DNA of 64,000 bases from Kofleriaceae bacterium (GTDB lineage Bacteria; Myxococcota_A; Polyangia; Haliangiales; Haliangiaceae). The position numbers and the translations under genes are program-made. The stretch spans positions 1 to 64,000 of the forward strand of contig JAGPCY010000038.1 of NCBI GenBank assembly GCA_018057825.1, read 5' to 3'. The notes under the pieces are model-generated. The model saw only the letters and a list, made by a program, of their open reading frames with translations. It made no database searches and had not been told where the DNA came from. This document shows positions 19,036 through 30,798 of this stretch, piece by piece. Each line of letters starts with the position of its first letter. Positions within the stretch are counted from its first letter, which is position 1.

Positions 19036-20085
19036 ATGTCGACGCCTGACCTGTCGCGCCGCGCGCGCAAGATCTTGCAAGCTGTCGTCGCTGAATACCT
19101 GCACAGCGGCGACGCCGTGGGCTCGCGCACGGTCACCCGCCGCCACGAGATCGGCCTATCGCCGGCCACGGTCCGCAACGTCATGGCCGACCTCGAGGAG
19201 CTGGGCATGCTCGAGCAGCGCCACACCTCGGCCGGCCGGGTGCCGACCGAGCAGGGGCTGCGGTTCTTCATCCAGTCGCTGCTCAAGGTCCGCGGCCTGT
19301 CGCCCAAGGAGAAGGACGACATCCGCGCCCGCGTCATCGGCGGCAGCCCCGACGACGTGGTCCAGAACGCGTCGCGGCTTCTGTCGGAGCTGACCCAGCA
19401 CGCCGCGATCATCGCCGCGCCCGATCCCCAGGTGGCGCGCATGAGCCACATCGAGTTCGTGCCGATCCGCGCCGGCAAGCTCCTGGCGGTCCTGGTCGGC
19501 ACCGACGGCCGGGTCGAGAACCGGGTGGTGACCCTGGCCGAGCCGATCGACGCCGCCCGCCTCGAGCGGATCCACAATTACCTGTCGACGCTCTTGGCCG
19601 GCCTCACGCTCGACGAGGCCCGGGCCAAGGTCGCCGGCGAGCTGGGCGCCGCCAAGCACGCCTACGACGGCGAGGTCGCGGCCGCCCTGCGCCTGGGCAC
19701 GTCGATCCTGGCCTCCGACGGGGCGCGCCCGGCGGACCTGGTGGTCTCGGGCCAGGCCAACTTGGTCGACCCGCGCAGCGCCGACCCCGACCACCTCGAT
19801 CGGATGCGCCACCTCTTGCGCACCCTCGAGGACAAGGAGGCGCTCCTGTCGCTCCTCGACCGCACCCGCACCGCCGAGGGCATCCAGGTCTTCCTGGGCG
19901 CCGAGACCGCCCACGCCGCGCTGTCGGACTCGTCGGTGGTCGCGGTGTCGTACGGCCCGGAGGAGCACCCGCTGGGCGCGATCGCGGTGATCGGGCCGAT
20001 GCGGATGAACTACGGCAAGGTCATGAGCGTGGTCGACTTCACGGCCGATCTGCTGTCGCAGCTCTTGATCGACGGCGAGCCCTGA
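19036..20085 (+). CDS. hrcA: Heat-inducible transcription repressor HrcA
   Basis: This 349-residue repressor has an N-terminal winged helix ([40 protein letters not shown]). The HrcA effector domain follows, with [17 protein letters not shown] and the C-terminal [22 protein letters not shown]. HrcA normally binds the CIRCE element to repress groE/dnaK operons and needs the chaperonin for folding. The gene heads the heat-shock cluster but is separated from grpE by hexamer tract R3. The stop codon abuts that tract. Confidence 0.97.
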   Translation: MSTPDLSRRARKILQAVVAEYLHSGDAVGSRTVTRRHEIGLSPATVRNVMADLEELGMLEQRHTSAGRVPTEQGLRFFIQSLLKVRGLSPKEKDDIRARVIGGSPDDVVQNASRLLSELTQHAAIIAAPDPQVARMSHIEFVPIRAGKLLAVLVGTDGRVENRVVTLAEPIDAARLERIHNYLSTLLAGLTLDEARAKVAGELGAAKHAYDGEVAAALRLGTSILASDGARPADLVVSGQANLVDPRSADPDHLDRMRHLLRTLEDKEALLSLLDRTRTAEGIQVFLGAETAHAALSDSSVVAVSYGPEEHPLGAIAVIGPMRMNYGKVMSVVDFTADLLSQLLIDGEP

Positions 20086-20280
<195 letters not shown>

Positions 20281-20365
20281 TGCTGGCGCGGCGAAATCCG
20301 CCTCACCTGCGGGCGCGCCCCAGGGGGGTGGCGTTAGGATGGTTCCTGGTTATGGTGACCCGGTC

Positions 20366-20947
20366 ATGAACGACGACGTACCCGCCGCAAGCCCTCCCGA
20401 CGACCCCGGCATCCCGGTCGAGGTCGACGCGCCCCCGCCGTCGGCCCCGGTGGATCGGATGGCGGCCCTCGAGGCCGAGCTGGCCGAGGCCAAGGCCAAG
20501 GCCAAGGAACACTGGGACAAGGTCCTGCGCGCCACCGCCGACCTCGAGAACTACCGCCGCCGCGCCAAGCGCGACGTCGACGACGCCAAGGCCGACGCCA
20601 AGACCAAGGTGCTGAAGGAGATGTTGCCGGTGGTCGACAACCTCGAGCGGGCCTTGGCCCACACCGAGTCGACCGACGTGGCCTCGCTCCTCGAGGGCGT
20701 CCGCCTGGTCCTCAGGCAGTTCACCCACGCGCTCGAGAAGTGCGACGTCACCCCGGTCGACGCCGACGGCAAGCCCTTCGATCCCAACCAGCACGAGGCG
20801 ATCGGCCAGCAGGACAGCGACGCGCCGCCCGGCTCGGTCATCTCGGTGCTGCAGAAGGGCTACCGCCTGAGCGACCGCCTGCTGCGTCCGGCGCTGGTGG
20901 TCGTGGCCCGGGCCAAGGCCGAGGCCACGCCGGCTGAGACCCCGTAG
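20366..20947 (+). CDS. grpE: GrpE nucleotide exchange factor
   Basis: This co-chaperone of about 193 residues releases ADP from DnaK. It has an acidic disordered N-terminus, then the long coiled coil ([37 protein letters not shown]). The head domain follows, with the signature [21 protein letters not shown] and [22 protein letters not shown] 20366 is taken as start; ATG 20339 is in frame and equally possible. The gene lies in the order hrcA-grpE-dnaK-dnaJ. Confidence 0.96.
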   Translation: MNDDVPAASPPDDPGIPVEVDAPPPSAPVDRMAALEAELAEAKAKAKEHWDKVLRATADLENYRRRAKRDVDDAKADAKTKVLKEMLPVVDNLERALAHTESTDVASLLEGVRLVLRQFTHALEKCDVTPVDADGKPFDPNQHEAIGQQDSDAPPGSVISVLQKGYRLSDRLLRPALVVVARAKAEATPAETP

Positions 20948-21059
20948 TGTCGGGAACCCGTCGTGTCGCGGTCGGCGTGACCGGCACGCGCCGTGCCGCG
21001 ACCCCGATGAACGCGCGATGAACGCTCGACCTCCCCACTGTCAGGGCCTAACGTCGGTC

Positions 21060-21080
21060 GGCGGCCGGCGCTCGGCCGCC
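21060..21080 (+). promoter_or_regulatory. Leader hairpin upstream of dnaK
   Basis: GGCGGCC and GGCCGCC form a 7-bp perfect stem around a 7-base loop, ending eight bases before the dnaK start. It occupies the place of a Shine-Dalgarno sequence, which is not obvious here. A thermolabile leader is a speculative reading; it is a very stable GC hairpin. Confidence 0.3.
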
Positions 21081-21088
21081 TCTGCGCC

Positions 21089-22920
<1,832 letters not shown>

Positions 22921-22921
<1 letters not shown>

Positions 22922-23826
22922 TGGCCAAGCGACGCCGTGACTTCTACGAGGTGCTGGGGGTCAGCAAGACCGCTGACGAGGCCGAGATCAAGCGCGCCTA
23001 TCGCGACCTCGCGCGCCGCTTCCACCCCGATCTCAACCCGGCCGGGGCCGAGCAGTTCAAGGACATCAACGAGGCCTACGCGATCCTGTCCGATCCGCGC
23101 GAGCGCGCCCGCTACGATCGCTTCGGCGCCGACGGCGATGGCGCCGGTGGCTTCGGCTCGGTGGTCGACGCCGTCGAGGACGTGCTCGCCGGGCTGCGCA
23201 AGCGTCGGACCCGGCAGCGCGGCCGCGATCTGCGCTACACCCTCGAGGTCAGCTTCGAGGAGGCGGTATTCGGCTGCACCAAGACCATCGCGGTGCCGGT
23301 CGATCCGGGGGCCAGCGCCGGGCCGACCCGCGAGTTCTCGGTCGCGATCCCGGCCGGGACCAAGGAGGGCGGGATCAAGGTCATGTCGGGTGACGGCGAA
23401 CCGGGCAAGGGCGGCGGTCCCGCCGGCGACCTCCACGTCATCGTGCGGGTCAAGCCTCACGCGAGCTTCCGCCGCGAGGGCCACGACATCCTGTCCGACG
23501 TCGCGATCACGATGCCGCAGGCCGCGCTCGGCGCGGTGATCGAGGTCGCGACCGTCGACGGCCCGGTCAAGATGCGCATCCCCGAGGGCACCGCAAGCGG
23601 CGCGGTGTTTCGCCTGCGCGGCCGCGGCGTGCCGCGCGGGCCGGGCGACAAGGCGGCGCGCGGCGACCACCTGGCCAAGGTCGCGGTCGTGACGCCGCAG
23701 GCCTTGACCCCGCGCCAGCGCGAGCTGTTCGAGGAGCTGGCCAAGAGCTTCGGCGCCGAGGTCGCGACCCGGCCGACCGAGCGCAAGGGCCTGATCGACC
23801 GCATGCGCGACCTCCTCGATGGCTGA
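22921..23826 (+). CDS. DnaJ-family co-chaperone without zinc fingers (CbpA-like)
   Basis: This 301-residue J-protein has an N-terminal J domain ([20 protein letters not shown]) with HPD at 35-37. A short linker and two DnaJ C-terminal beta domains follow ([20 protein letters not shown]). The four CxxCxGxG zinc-finger repeats of canonical DnaJ are absent; only a single Cys remains in that area (VFGCTKTI). It is therefore a type II J-protein although it occupies the dnaJ slot next to dnaK. It stimulates DnaK ATPase and delivers substrates. Its last 8 bp overlap the next gene. Confidence 0.93.
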
Positions 23827-25417
23827 TCGCCGGGCGCTGGCGGCGCTGGTCATGGCCGTCGCGGCCGGGTGTCGCGCGCCGCGCCCCGGCGCCCCGCTGA
23901 CCCAGCCCCACGCCACCGCGCCGCGACCGGCTCCGGCTCCCGCGGCGACGCTGACCGCCGCCCTCGACGCGGGGGATCCGGCCGCGATCCTCGCCGCCGC
24001 GGCGGCCGCCCCGGCCGAGGCCGTCGCCGCCGCCCGGCCCGCGATCGCCAGAGCGATCGCCGCGCTGCCCGACGCCGCGCTGGCCGCCCATGCGGAGGCG
24101 CTGGCCAGCGACCAACCGCCGCGCGGCGCCATCGCGTTGGCCCTGGCCGACCGCGCCCGTCGGGCCGGCGATCGCGCCGGGCGGGAGCGGTGGCTGGCGG
24201 TCGCCGCCGCCAGCCCCGACGCCGACGCCGCGGACCGCGCGGCGCTGACCGCCCGCGCCGCGGTCGATCGCGCGGTGATCGCGGTGCTCCTGCCGCTGTC
24301 GGGGCCCCACGCGGCGATCGGCCGCGAGCTGCGCGCCGCGATCGCCCTGGCCCCGCCGGCCGGCGCGACCCCGCTGTGGCTCGACACCGGCGGCGATCCC
24401 GCCGGCGCGGTGCGCGCGGTCGAGGCCGCCGACGCCGCCGGGGCGCTGCTCGCCCTCGGCCCGGTCGGGGTGCGCGAGGCCGAGGCCGCGCGGCAGCGCG
24501 CCGCCGAGCTCGGCCTGCCGCTGGCGCTCCTGTCGCCGAGCGATCCGCCGCCAGCGCCGGGGCTGTGGGGCCTGCTCGACTCGCCGACCACCGAGGCGGT
24601 CGACGCCGCCGAGCTGGCCGCCGCCCTCGGCGTCGGGACGGTCGCGGTGCTGGCGCCGCGCGACGAGGTCGGCGCCGCGGCGGCCGCGGCCTTCGTCGCC
24701 GCCGCCACCGCCCTCGACCTGACGGTGGTGGCCCAGGGCGACTACGCCCTCGAGACCCGGACGCTGGGCGCCGACGTCAAGGCCTTCCTCGGCCTCGACC
24801 CGACGACCAACCCGCGGCTGGCCGCGCACCTGCGGCGCTTCGGCAAGCGCGGCTGGCAGACCTTCTCGCCCGACATCGGCTTCGCGCTCCTGTACCTCCC
24901 CGACCGCTACGAGCGCGCGGCCCTGGTCGCCAGCTTCTTGCCGTACTACGGCGTCGAGCTGCACCGCGAGGACTTCCCCGACCTCGACGCCCTGGCCCGC
25001 AAGCACGGTGGCCGCCTCCCGCAGGTCGTGCAGCTCGTCGGCTCGTCGAGCTGGCACCACCCCGGCCTGATCGCGCGCGGCGGGCCGGCGGTCGAGGGCG
25101 CGCTCGTGATCGCGCCCTGTCCTCTCGACGACGGCGACCCGGCGGCGACGGCCTTCGTCGACGGCTTCCGCGCCGCGACCCGCCGCGATCCGTCCCCGGC
25201 GGCGGCCGCCGCCCACGACGCCTGGCGCCTGCTCGAGGCCGCCCGGGTCGGCGTCGGTGGCCGCGACCTGCGCGCGAGCCTGGACGGCGCCCTGGCCGGG
25301 GCCAGCCTCGACGACGGCGCCTGCGGCCCGGCCCGCGTCGGACCCGACCGCCGCATCGACCGGACCCCGGCGGTGCTGAAGGTCGACGCCAGCGCGTTCG
25401 TGCGCGAGCCGATGTGA
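23819..25417 (+). CDS. LppC/LpoA-like periplasmic-binding-fold lipoprotein
   Basis: This 532-residue lipoprotein has a lipobox in MAVAAGC. An Ala-rich helical N-terminal region of TPR-like character (about 45-150) precedes a type I periplasmic-binding fold starting [19 protein letters not shown]. Later blocks are [18 protein letters not shown] and [20 protein letters not shown]. This architecture is that of penicillin-binding-protein activators (LpoA/LppC) or branched-chain amino-acid receptor-like proteins; no transporter genes are nearby. It overlaps dnaJ by 8 bp and the following sigma factor by 4 bp, an unusual junction between a chaperone operon and a sigma-factor operon. Confidence 0.75.
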   Translation: MADRRALAALVMAVAAGCRAPRPGAPLTQPHATAPRPAPAPAATLTAALDAGDPAAILAAAAAAPAEAVAAARPAIARAIAALPDAALAAHAEALASDQPPRGAIALALADRARRAGDRAGRERWLAVAAASPDADAADRAALTARAAVDRAVIAVLLPLSGPHAAIGRELRAAIALAPPAGATPLWLDTGGDPAGAVRAVEAADAAGALLALGPVGVREAEAARQRAAELGLPLALLSPSDPPPAPGLWGLLDSPTTEAVDAAELAAALGVGTVAVLAPRDEVGAAAAAAFVAAATALDLTVVAQGDYALETRTLGADVKAFLGLDPTTNPRLAAHLRRFGKRGWQTFSPDIGFALLYLPDRYERAALVASFLPYYGVELHREDFPDLDALARKHGGRLPQVVQLVGSSSWHHPGLIARGGPAVEGALVIAPCPLDDGDPAATAFVDGFRAATRRDPSPAAAAAHDAWRLLEAARVGVGGRDLRASLDGALAGASLDDGACGPARVGPDRRIDRTPAVLKVDASAFVREPM

Positions 25418-26088
25418 CCGCCGCCACGTTCGGCACCGCGCCGTTCAACGATCCGCCCGCGACCGGGCACCGTAGGACGACCGAGTCGACCGTGGAGCTG
25501 ACCCTGCCCCTACCGATCGCGAGCGGCGCCGTCACCGGCGACGACGAGCTGGTCCTCGGCCTGCGCCGCGGCGACGCCGCCGCGATCGCCACCGCCTACG
25601 CCGCCCACCACGGCCCGGTCCGGGCCTTCGCCCGGCGGCTGCTCGGCGACGACGCCGCCGCCGAGGACGTGGTCCACGACACCTTCCTGGCGCTGCCGCG
25701 GGCGGCCGCCAACTTCCGCGGCGCGGCGCCGCTGCGCAGCTTCGTGATCGGCGTGGCCGCCAACCGCGCGCGCCGCCACGCCCGGGCCGCGGCCCGCCGC
25801 CGCCGCGCCCACGATCGACTGGCCGACGTCACCGCCGCGACCGGCGCCGCCACGCCACGCCCGGATCAGGTCGCCGAGCGCCGGGCCCTGGCCGCGCGCC
25901 TGTGCGCCGCCCTCGACGAGCTGCCCCACGATCAGCGGGTCGCCTTCGTGCTGTGCGAGGTCGAACAGCGGTCCGCGGTCGAGGTCGCGGTGATCCTCGA
26001 CGCTCCGGAGGGCACGATCCGCTCGCGGGTCTTCCACGCCCGGCGGCGCCTGCGCGAGCTCCTGGCGGCGGAGGTCGAGCGTGGCTAG
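25414..26088 (+). CDS. RNA polymerase sigma factor, ECF family
   Basis: This ECF sigma factor is up to 224 residues long. Region 2 contains RAFARRLLGDDAAAEDVVHD and FLALPRAAANFRG. Region 4 is LPHDQRVAFVLCEVEQRSAV with helix-turn-helix VAVILDAPEGTIRSRVFHAR. GTG 25414 overlaps the previous stop in the GTGA manner common here; GTG 25492 would give a 198-residue protein closer to the conserved domain. It overlaps the next gene by 8 bp. That gene encodes a single-span membrane protein likely to act as its regulator. Confidence 0.9.
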   Translation: MTAATFGTAPFNDPPATGHRRTTESTVELTLPLPIASGAVTGDDELVLGLRRGDAAAIATAYAAHHGPVRAFARRLLGDDAAAEDVVHDTFLALPRAAANFRGAAPLRSFVIGVAANRARRHARAAARRRRAHDRLADVTAATGAATPRPDQVAERRALAARLCAALDELPHDQRVAFVLCEVEQRSAVEVAVILDAPEGTIRSRVFHARRRLRELLAAEVERG

Positions 26089-26887
26089 CCGCGGCGATCA
26101 GCTCCTCGACGACGCGATCGCCGCGCTGCGCGACACCGCGCCGGCCGACGACGTCGTGGTCGACGCGACCCGCCGCCGACTCGCCGAGGCCACCGCGCGA
26201 CGGCCGCGCCGCCGCTGGCGCCTGCGGCTGCCGATCATCGGCGGGACCCTGGCCGGGGCGACCCTGGCGTGGGCCGCCGCGACCGATCGGCTGGCGCCGG
26301 CCCTCGAGCGCGTCGGGGTCCCCACGCCCACCACGCCGCTCGTGTCGTCGGCGCCCAGCCCAGGGCCATCGGCACGCGCGGCGGCGCCGCCGCCCACCAC
26401 CGCCGTCGCGGCGCCGACCCTCGTCACGCCCGCGCCGCCGGCGAGCCCGTTCGCGCCCCAGGCGAGCGCGTCCCCACCCGCCACCGCCAGCCCGACGCGC
26501 TCGGCGTCGCCGACCCACGCGCCGACCCACGCGCCGCGCCCGCCGCGCCTGGCGCCATCGCCGTCCGTCGCCGCTGCCACACCGCCGCCGTCCGTCGACG
26601 CGGACGCAGCCAGCGCCGACCTGGCCGCCTATCGGCACGCCCACCGCCTGCACTTCGCCGGCGGCGCCGCGGCCGAGCGCCTGGCCGCCTGGGATCGCTA
26701 CCTCGCCGACCACCCCGCGGGCGCCTTCGCCATCGAGGCCCGCTACAATCGCGCGCTGGTCCTCATCCAGCTCGAGCGCCGCGCCGAGGCCGCGGCCGCC
26801 CTGGCGCCCTTCGCGGCCGGCGCGATCGCCGACGGCTATCGCCAGCGCGAGGCGACGTCGCTGCGCGCGGCGCTGGGGACGCCGTGA
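26081..26887 (+). CDS. Single-span membrane protein with Pro/Thr-rich linker and TPR-like tail
   Basis: This 268-residue protein has a cytoplasmic N-terminus with an Arg-rich stretch (RRPRRRWRLRL), one TM helix (IIGGTLAGATLAWAAA) and a long Pro/Ala/Ser/Thr linker. A C-terminal TPR-like unit follows (WDRYLADHPAGAFAIEARYN, RALVLIQLERRAEAAAAL). From its position (8-bp overlap with the sigma factor, start GTG) and topology I infer an anti-sigma or signal-relay role. No zinc-finger motif is present, so this is not certain. Confidence 0.72.
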   Translation: MASRGDQLLDDAIAALRDTAPADDVVVDATRRRLAEATARRPRRRWRLRLPIIGGTLAGATLAWAAATDRLAPALERVGVPTPTTPLVSSAPSPGPSARAAAPPPTTAVAAPTLVTPAPPASPFAPQASASPPATASPTRSASPTHAPTHAPRPPRLAPSPSVAAATPPPSVDADAASADLAAYRHAHRLHFAGGAAAERLAAWDRYLADHPAGAFAIEARYNRALVLIQLERRAEAAAALAPFAAGAIADGYRQREATSLRAALGTP

Positions 26888-28566
26888 ACGATCGGCGCCC
26901 GAGCGGGAACCGGCCTGCGATGCCCCCCTTCGCCGCCTCGCTCCTCCCCTCCGCCGTCCTCCTCGGCGTCGCTGCGCTCACCGCAGGTGCGGCGCGCGGC
27001 GACGCCCCCCACGCCGCCACCGCGCCCGCCGCCGCGCCCCTCGCGCTCGCGGTCCGCGGCGCCCCCCCGCGGCCGATCGCCGACGCCATCGCCGACGAGC
27101 TCGGGGTCCCGGTCGCGATCGCGACCGGCGAGGCCTGCGCCGCGCCGTGCGTGTCGATCGCGGTCGCCGCCGATCGCACCGCGATCATCGCGGTCACCCT
27201 GCCCGACGGCGCCCACGCTCGCACGATCGGCCTGCCCGCCGATCCTGAGGACGCCGCGGAGATCATCGCGCTGGTCGTCGGCAACCTGGCTCGCGATCAA
27301 GCGGCGGCGCTCCTGGCGGCCCTCGCGCCGACCGAGGACGACGAGGGCGCCGAAGACGACGAGGACGTTGAAGGCGCCGAGGACACCGAAGACGCCGAAG
27401 ACGCCGAGAACACCGCCACCGCCGAGGACGACGAGTCGCCCCTCGCGCCGACCGCGCCCCTCGCGCCCCAGGTCGCCGACCCCGAGGCCACCTCGCCCGA
27501 CGCACCTCGCACCACCTTCGCCATCGGCCTGATCCCGCCGCTCGCCTTCGAGTCGACCCGCGCCCACCGCGGCGTCGCCATCGATCTCGTGATCGGCGCG
27601 CGCCATCGCCTCCACGCCTTCGCGGTCGCCGGCGTCGCCGGCATCGTCCGCGATGACGTCACCGGCACCCAGCTCGGCGGCGCGCTCGCCTACGCCGGCC
27701 AGCTCACCGGCACCCAGGTCGGCGGCGCGGTCGCGATCGCCGGCCTGACCCGCGGCACCCAGGTCGGTGGCGCGCTGGCGATCGCCGGCCCGCTGCGGGG
27801 CGCCCAGCTCGGCGGCGCGGCCGCGCTGGCCCGCCGCGTCGACGGGGTCCAGGTCGGCGGCGCGCTGGCGGTCAGCCGCGGCGACGCCCGCGGCCTCCAG
27901 GTCGGCGGCGCGATCGCGCTCGCCGGCGGCGCGGTCGACACCCAGATCGGCGGCGCGGTCGCGGTCGCCCGCCGCGTGCGCGGCCTCCAGCTCGCCGGCG
28001 TGGTCAACGTCGCCGATCGGGTCGACGGCGTGCAGGTCGGCGTGGTCAACGTCGCCCGCGGCGGCGACGGCGTGTCGATCGGCCTCGTCAACCTGGTGGC
28101 CGGCGGCCGGACCGACGTCGAGGGCACGATCGACACCGACCGCCTGGGCGCCGTGATCCTGCGCCACGGTAGCCGGCGCTGGCACAACGCCTACGGGATC
28201 GCCGGCCGCGCCGCCGACGACAGCCTCGATCGCGAGCTCGGCGACGACGAGCCCCTCGCGCTCGGGCTCGGCATGGGCCCGACCTGGCGCCGCGGCGCCA
28301 CCGCCGTCGACCTCGAGCTGATGAGCTGGGTCGTCAGCTACGGCGGGCGATTCGACGACCACCTGAACACCCTGAACCAGCTCCGGCTCACCGTCAGCCG
28401 TCGCCTCGGTCCGATGGCCGTGGTCGGCGGCGGCGCGCTCAACGTCTTCGTCACCGACGATCCACGGCGCGATCGCCTGGGCGCGACGGCGCGCATGCCG
28501 ACCAGCGACGACGACCAGCTCCGCGTCGAGCTGTGGCCGACCGCCTTCGTCGGCCTGCGGCTTTGA
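26884..28566 (+). CDS. LA_2272-type surface-repeat protein
   Basis: This protein of about 560 residues has a signal peptide (ASLLPSAVLLGVAALTAGAA) after ATG 26920 or the overlapping GTG 26884. An N-terminal domain is followed by an acidic low-complexity stretch (DEGAEDDEDVEGAEDTEDAE). A series of about nine 15-20-residue repeats of the form GTQVGGAVAIAGLTR comes next, passing into GVQVGVVNVARGGDG. Such repeats occur in the LA_2272 family of surface proteins and probably form a beta-helix or barrel. The C-terminal part, including MSWVVSYGGRFDDHLNTLNQ, looks like outer-membrane strands. It is the third gene of the sigma-factor unit, so it is a likely target or sensor of that pathway. Confidence 0.78.
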   Translation: MNDRRPSGNRPAMPPFAASLLPSAVLLGVAALTAGAARGDAPHAATAPAAAPLALAVRGAPPRPIADAIADELGVPVAIATGEACAAPCVSIAVAADRTAIIAVTLPDGAHARTIGLPADPEDAAEIIALVVGNLARDQAAALLAALAPTEDDEGAEDDEDVEGAEDTEDAEDAENTATAEDDESPLAPTAPLAPQVADPEATSPDAPRTTFAIGLIPPLAFESTRAHRGVAIDLVIGARHRLHAFAVAGVAGIVRDDVTGTQLGGALAYAGQLTGTQVGGAVAIAGLTRGTQVGGALAIAGPLRGAQLGGAAALARRVDGVQVGGALAVSRGDARGLQVGGAIALAGGAVDTQIGGAVAVARRVRGLQLAGVVNVADRVDGVQVGVVNVARGGDGVSIGLVNLVAGGRTDVEGTIDTDRLGAVILRHGSRRWHNAYGIAGRAADDSLDRELGDDEPLALGLGMGPTWRRGATAVDLELMSWVVSYGGRFDDHLNTLNQLRLTVSRRLGPMAVVGGGALNVFVTDDPRRDRLGATARMPTSDDDQLRVELWPTAFVGLRL

Positions 28567-28627
28567 TCGCGGCGCCCGGCGTGGCCGCGGCCCTTGCGCC
28601 CGGGCCCGGGCCTGGCACGATGGCGGC

Positions 28628-29566
28628 GTGACGCCCCCGACCGACGCGCTGGCCCCGGCGCTCGACGACGAGCCCGCGTCGGCGGCCCTGACCGCGCGCC
28701 AGTGGGCGCTCCACGTCGGCCTGTTCATCGCCGCCTGCGCGACCACGACCTGGGCCGGCGGGCCGGCCTTCGCCGCCACGCTCATGGCGATCCTCCTGAC
28801 CCACGAGATGGGCCACTACATCGCCGCGCGTCGCTTCGGCCTCGACGTCTCGCCGCCGTACTTCATCCCGCTGCCGCCGCAGATCTCCCTCGGCACGCTG
28901 GGCGCGGTGATCCGCATGCGCCAGCCGATCCAGGATCGCGATCAGCTCCTGATCGTCGGCGCCGCCGGCCCCCTGGCCGGCCTGGTGGTCGCGGTGCCGT
29001 GCTTGATCATCGGCCTGGCGCTGTCGGACACCGGCCCGATCGCCCCCGGCTCGGTCCTCGAGGGCACCTCGCTCTTCTACGGCGCGGTCAAGCTCGGCAT
29101 CTTCGGCCGCTGGCTCCCGGCCGGCACCGTCGACGTCCAGCTCCACCCCATGGCCTTCGCCGCCTGGTACGGGCTCCTCGTGACGATGATCAACCTGGCG
29201 CCGATCGGTCAGCTCGACGGCGGCCACGTCATGCGGGCCTGGCTCGGTGAGCGCCACGAGCGGCTGTCGGCGATCTTCCACGGCGCGCTGCTCGCGGTCG
29301 GCGCGATCGCCGGCGGCGTCCTGGTGGTCCAGGCCCGGGGCGCCGGCCTGGGCTGGGTCGATGCCGGGACCTACGCCCTGTCCGGAGTGCTGCCGTGGCT
29401 GGTGTGGGCGGCGGTCTTGTCGGCGCTGCGCCGCATGGCCGGCGACGAGTATCATCCCGAGGTCCACGGCCCACCGCTGTCGCCTGGGCGCCGGCGCCTG
29501 GCCCAGGCCATGGTCGTGGTGTTCCTGCTCCTGTTCGTCCCGGTGCCGCTGCGCCCCGCCCTATGA
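28628..29566 (+). CDS. Site-2-protease family (M50) membrane metalloprotease
   Basis: This 312-residue integral membrane zinc protease has HEMGH at 59-63 and the NLAPIGQLDGGH motif that supplies the third ligand, both within hydrophobic segments. There are about six membrane spans. S2P proteases cut transmembrane anchors such as anti-sigma factors. The GTG start is followed by an acidic soluble N-tail. It is the first gene of a tightly overlapping six-gene run to 34467. Confidence 0.92.
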   Translation: MTPPTDALAPALDDEPASAALTARQWALHVGLFIAACATTTWAGGPAFAATLMAILLTHEMGHYIAARRFGLDVSPPYFIPLPPQISLGTLGAVIRMRQPIQDRDQLLIVGAAGPLAGLVVAVPCLIIGLALSDTGPIAPGSVLEGTSLFYGAVKLGIFGRWLPAGTVDVQLHPMAFAAWYGLLVTMINLAPIGQLDGGHVMRAWLGERHERLSAIFHGALLAVGAIAGGVLVVQARGAGLGWVDAGTYALSGVLPWLVWAAVLSALRRMAGDEYHPEVHGPPLSPGRRRLAQAMVVVFLLLFVPVPLRPAL

Positions 29567-30120
29567 CCGCCGCTCCCGATCGCTGCCGCAAGTGCGACGC
29601 GCCCCGGCCGCGCGCCGACCAGGCGTGTCCGCGATGTGGCCTGGCGCCCGAGCACGCCGAGGCCTGGGCCGCGCGCGCCAGCCTCGCGCCCACCGGCAGC
29701 CTCGAGGCCGCGTGGGCCGAGGCCGAAGCGGCCTGGGAGGACCCGGCCGCCCACGAGCAGGCCAGCGCCGCCGCCCTCGCCACCAACGACTTCGCCTGGC
29801 TGGCCGCGCGCTACCGCGCGGTCCTGCGCGCCCGCCCCGCCGACGCGATCGCGACCTACCGCCTCGAGCTCCTCGGCAAGCGCGCCGCCGCGGCGCTGAC
29901 CGCCACCGCCGATCCGCGCGGCCCGGGTGCCGGCAAGCGGATGTCGCTCATCCCGGTCGCGGTCGCGGTCGCGGCCATCGCCGCGGGAACGATCTACGCC
30001 GCCTACGTCACCCGCCAGCGGGTCGAGGCCACCGGTCGACGTCGTCCGGTCGAGCCGGCCGTCGCGCCGACCCGGACCGCCCCAGCCCCGGCGATTGCTC
30101 CCGGCCCCGGCGGCAGGTAG
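29563..30120 (+). CDS. Zinc-ribbon single-span membrane protein
   Basis: This 185-residue protein has an N-terminal zinc ribbon (C8, C11, C22, C25), a helical Ala-rich middle region and one TM helix at about 127-147 (MSLIPVAVAVAAIAAGTIY). A short Pro-rich outer tail follows. The start overlaps the M50 protease stop by 4 bp. The function is unknown. With a ribbon inside and one span it resembles adaptor proteins of myxobacterial envelope machinery, and its single span could be an M50 substrate; both are inference. Confidence 0.75.
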   Translation: MTAAPDRCRKCDAPRPRADQACPRCGLAPEHAEAWAARASLAPTGSLEAAWAEAEAAWEDPAAHEQASAAALATNDFAWLAARYRAVLRARPADAIATYRLELLGKRAAAALTATADPRGPGAGKRMSLIPVAVAVAAIAAGTIYAAYVTRQRVEATGRRRPVEPAVAPTRTAPAPAIAPGPGGR

Positions 30121-30132
30121 CGTCGGAGCCCG

Positions 30133-30798
30133 GTGGCCCAGGTCGACTTCCACGAACGCCAGCTCACCCTCAAGCTGGTGTACTTCGGCCCGCCGCTGTC
30201 GGGCAAGACCTCCAACCTGCGCGCGCTGCACGCCCGGGTCGACGCCGCCGGACGCGGCCGGCTGATGACCCTCGACACCCGGGACGATCGCACGCTGTTC
30301 TTCGATCTCCTGCCGATCTTCTTCCGCACCAGCGCGCTGTCGTTCCGGATCAAGGTCTACACCGTGCCCGGCCAGCCGATGCACGAGGCGACCCGGCGGA
30401 TCGTCTTGCAGGGCGCCGACGGCGTGGTGTTCGTCGCCGACTCGAGCCCGACCCAGGCGGCGGCCAACCTCGAGGCCTGGGACGGCCTGGCCCGCGCCCT
30501 CACCGACCTCGACATGACCGTGCCGATCGTCGTGCAGTACAACAAGCGCGATCTGGTCGACGCCGTCGACCTGGCCGGCGTCGAGCGCTTCGACGATCCC
30601 GCGCGTCGCCTGTACCCGGCCCACGCGGTGACCGGCGACGGCGTGCTGACGACCTTCTTCGGCGCCCTGGCCGCGACCTGGGACGCCCTCGACGCCAGCC
30701 TGCGGTTGTCGCAGCGCTTCGGGCTCCCCCGCGACGCCTTCTTGGCCGCGGTGTGTGCCCATGTCGGTGGCGACGAACGTGATATCGTCCCGCCGTGA
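30133..30798 (+). CDS. MglA-like small Ras-family GTPase
   Basis: This 221-residue GTPase has a P-loop GPPLSGKT (19-26). TVPGQ at 77-81 replaces the DxxGQ motif, as in bacterial MglA, and NKRD lies at 137-140. The region QGADGVVFVADSSP also matches the MglA group. MglA switches cell polarity and gliding machinery in Myxococcus. No mglB (roadblock) partner is adjacent, and the product shows only family-level similarity. The gene overlaps the downstream histidine kinase by 4 bp, suggesting the GTPase and kinase share a pathway. Confidence 0.9.
   Translation: MAQVDFHERQLTLKLVYFGPPLSGKTSNLRALHARVDAAGRGRLMTLDTRDDRTLFFDLLPIFFRTSALSFRIKVYTVPGQPMHEATRRIVLQGADGVVFVADSSPTQAAANLEAWDGLARALTDLDMTVPIVVQYNKRDLVDAVDLAGVERFDDPARRLYPAHAVTGDGVLTTFFGALAATWDALDASLRLSQRFGLPRDAFLAAVCAHVGGDERDIVPP

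Noticed and set aside
21000-21088. Possible heat-shock (sigma-32) promoter upstream of dnaK (CCCCACT with TGAAC)
   Set aside because: The spacing between the two elements is about 10 bp or 20 bp, not the expected 13-15, and the match is weak.
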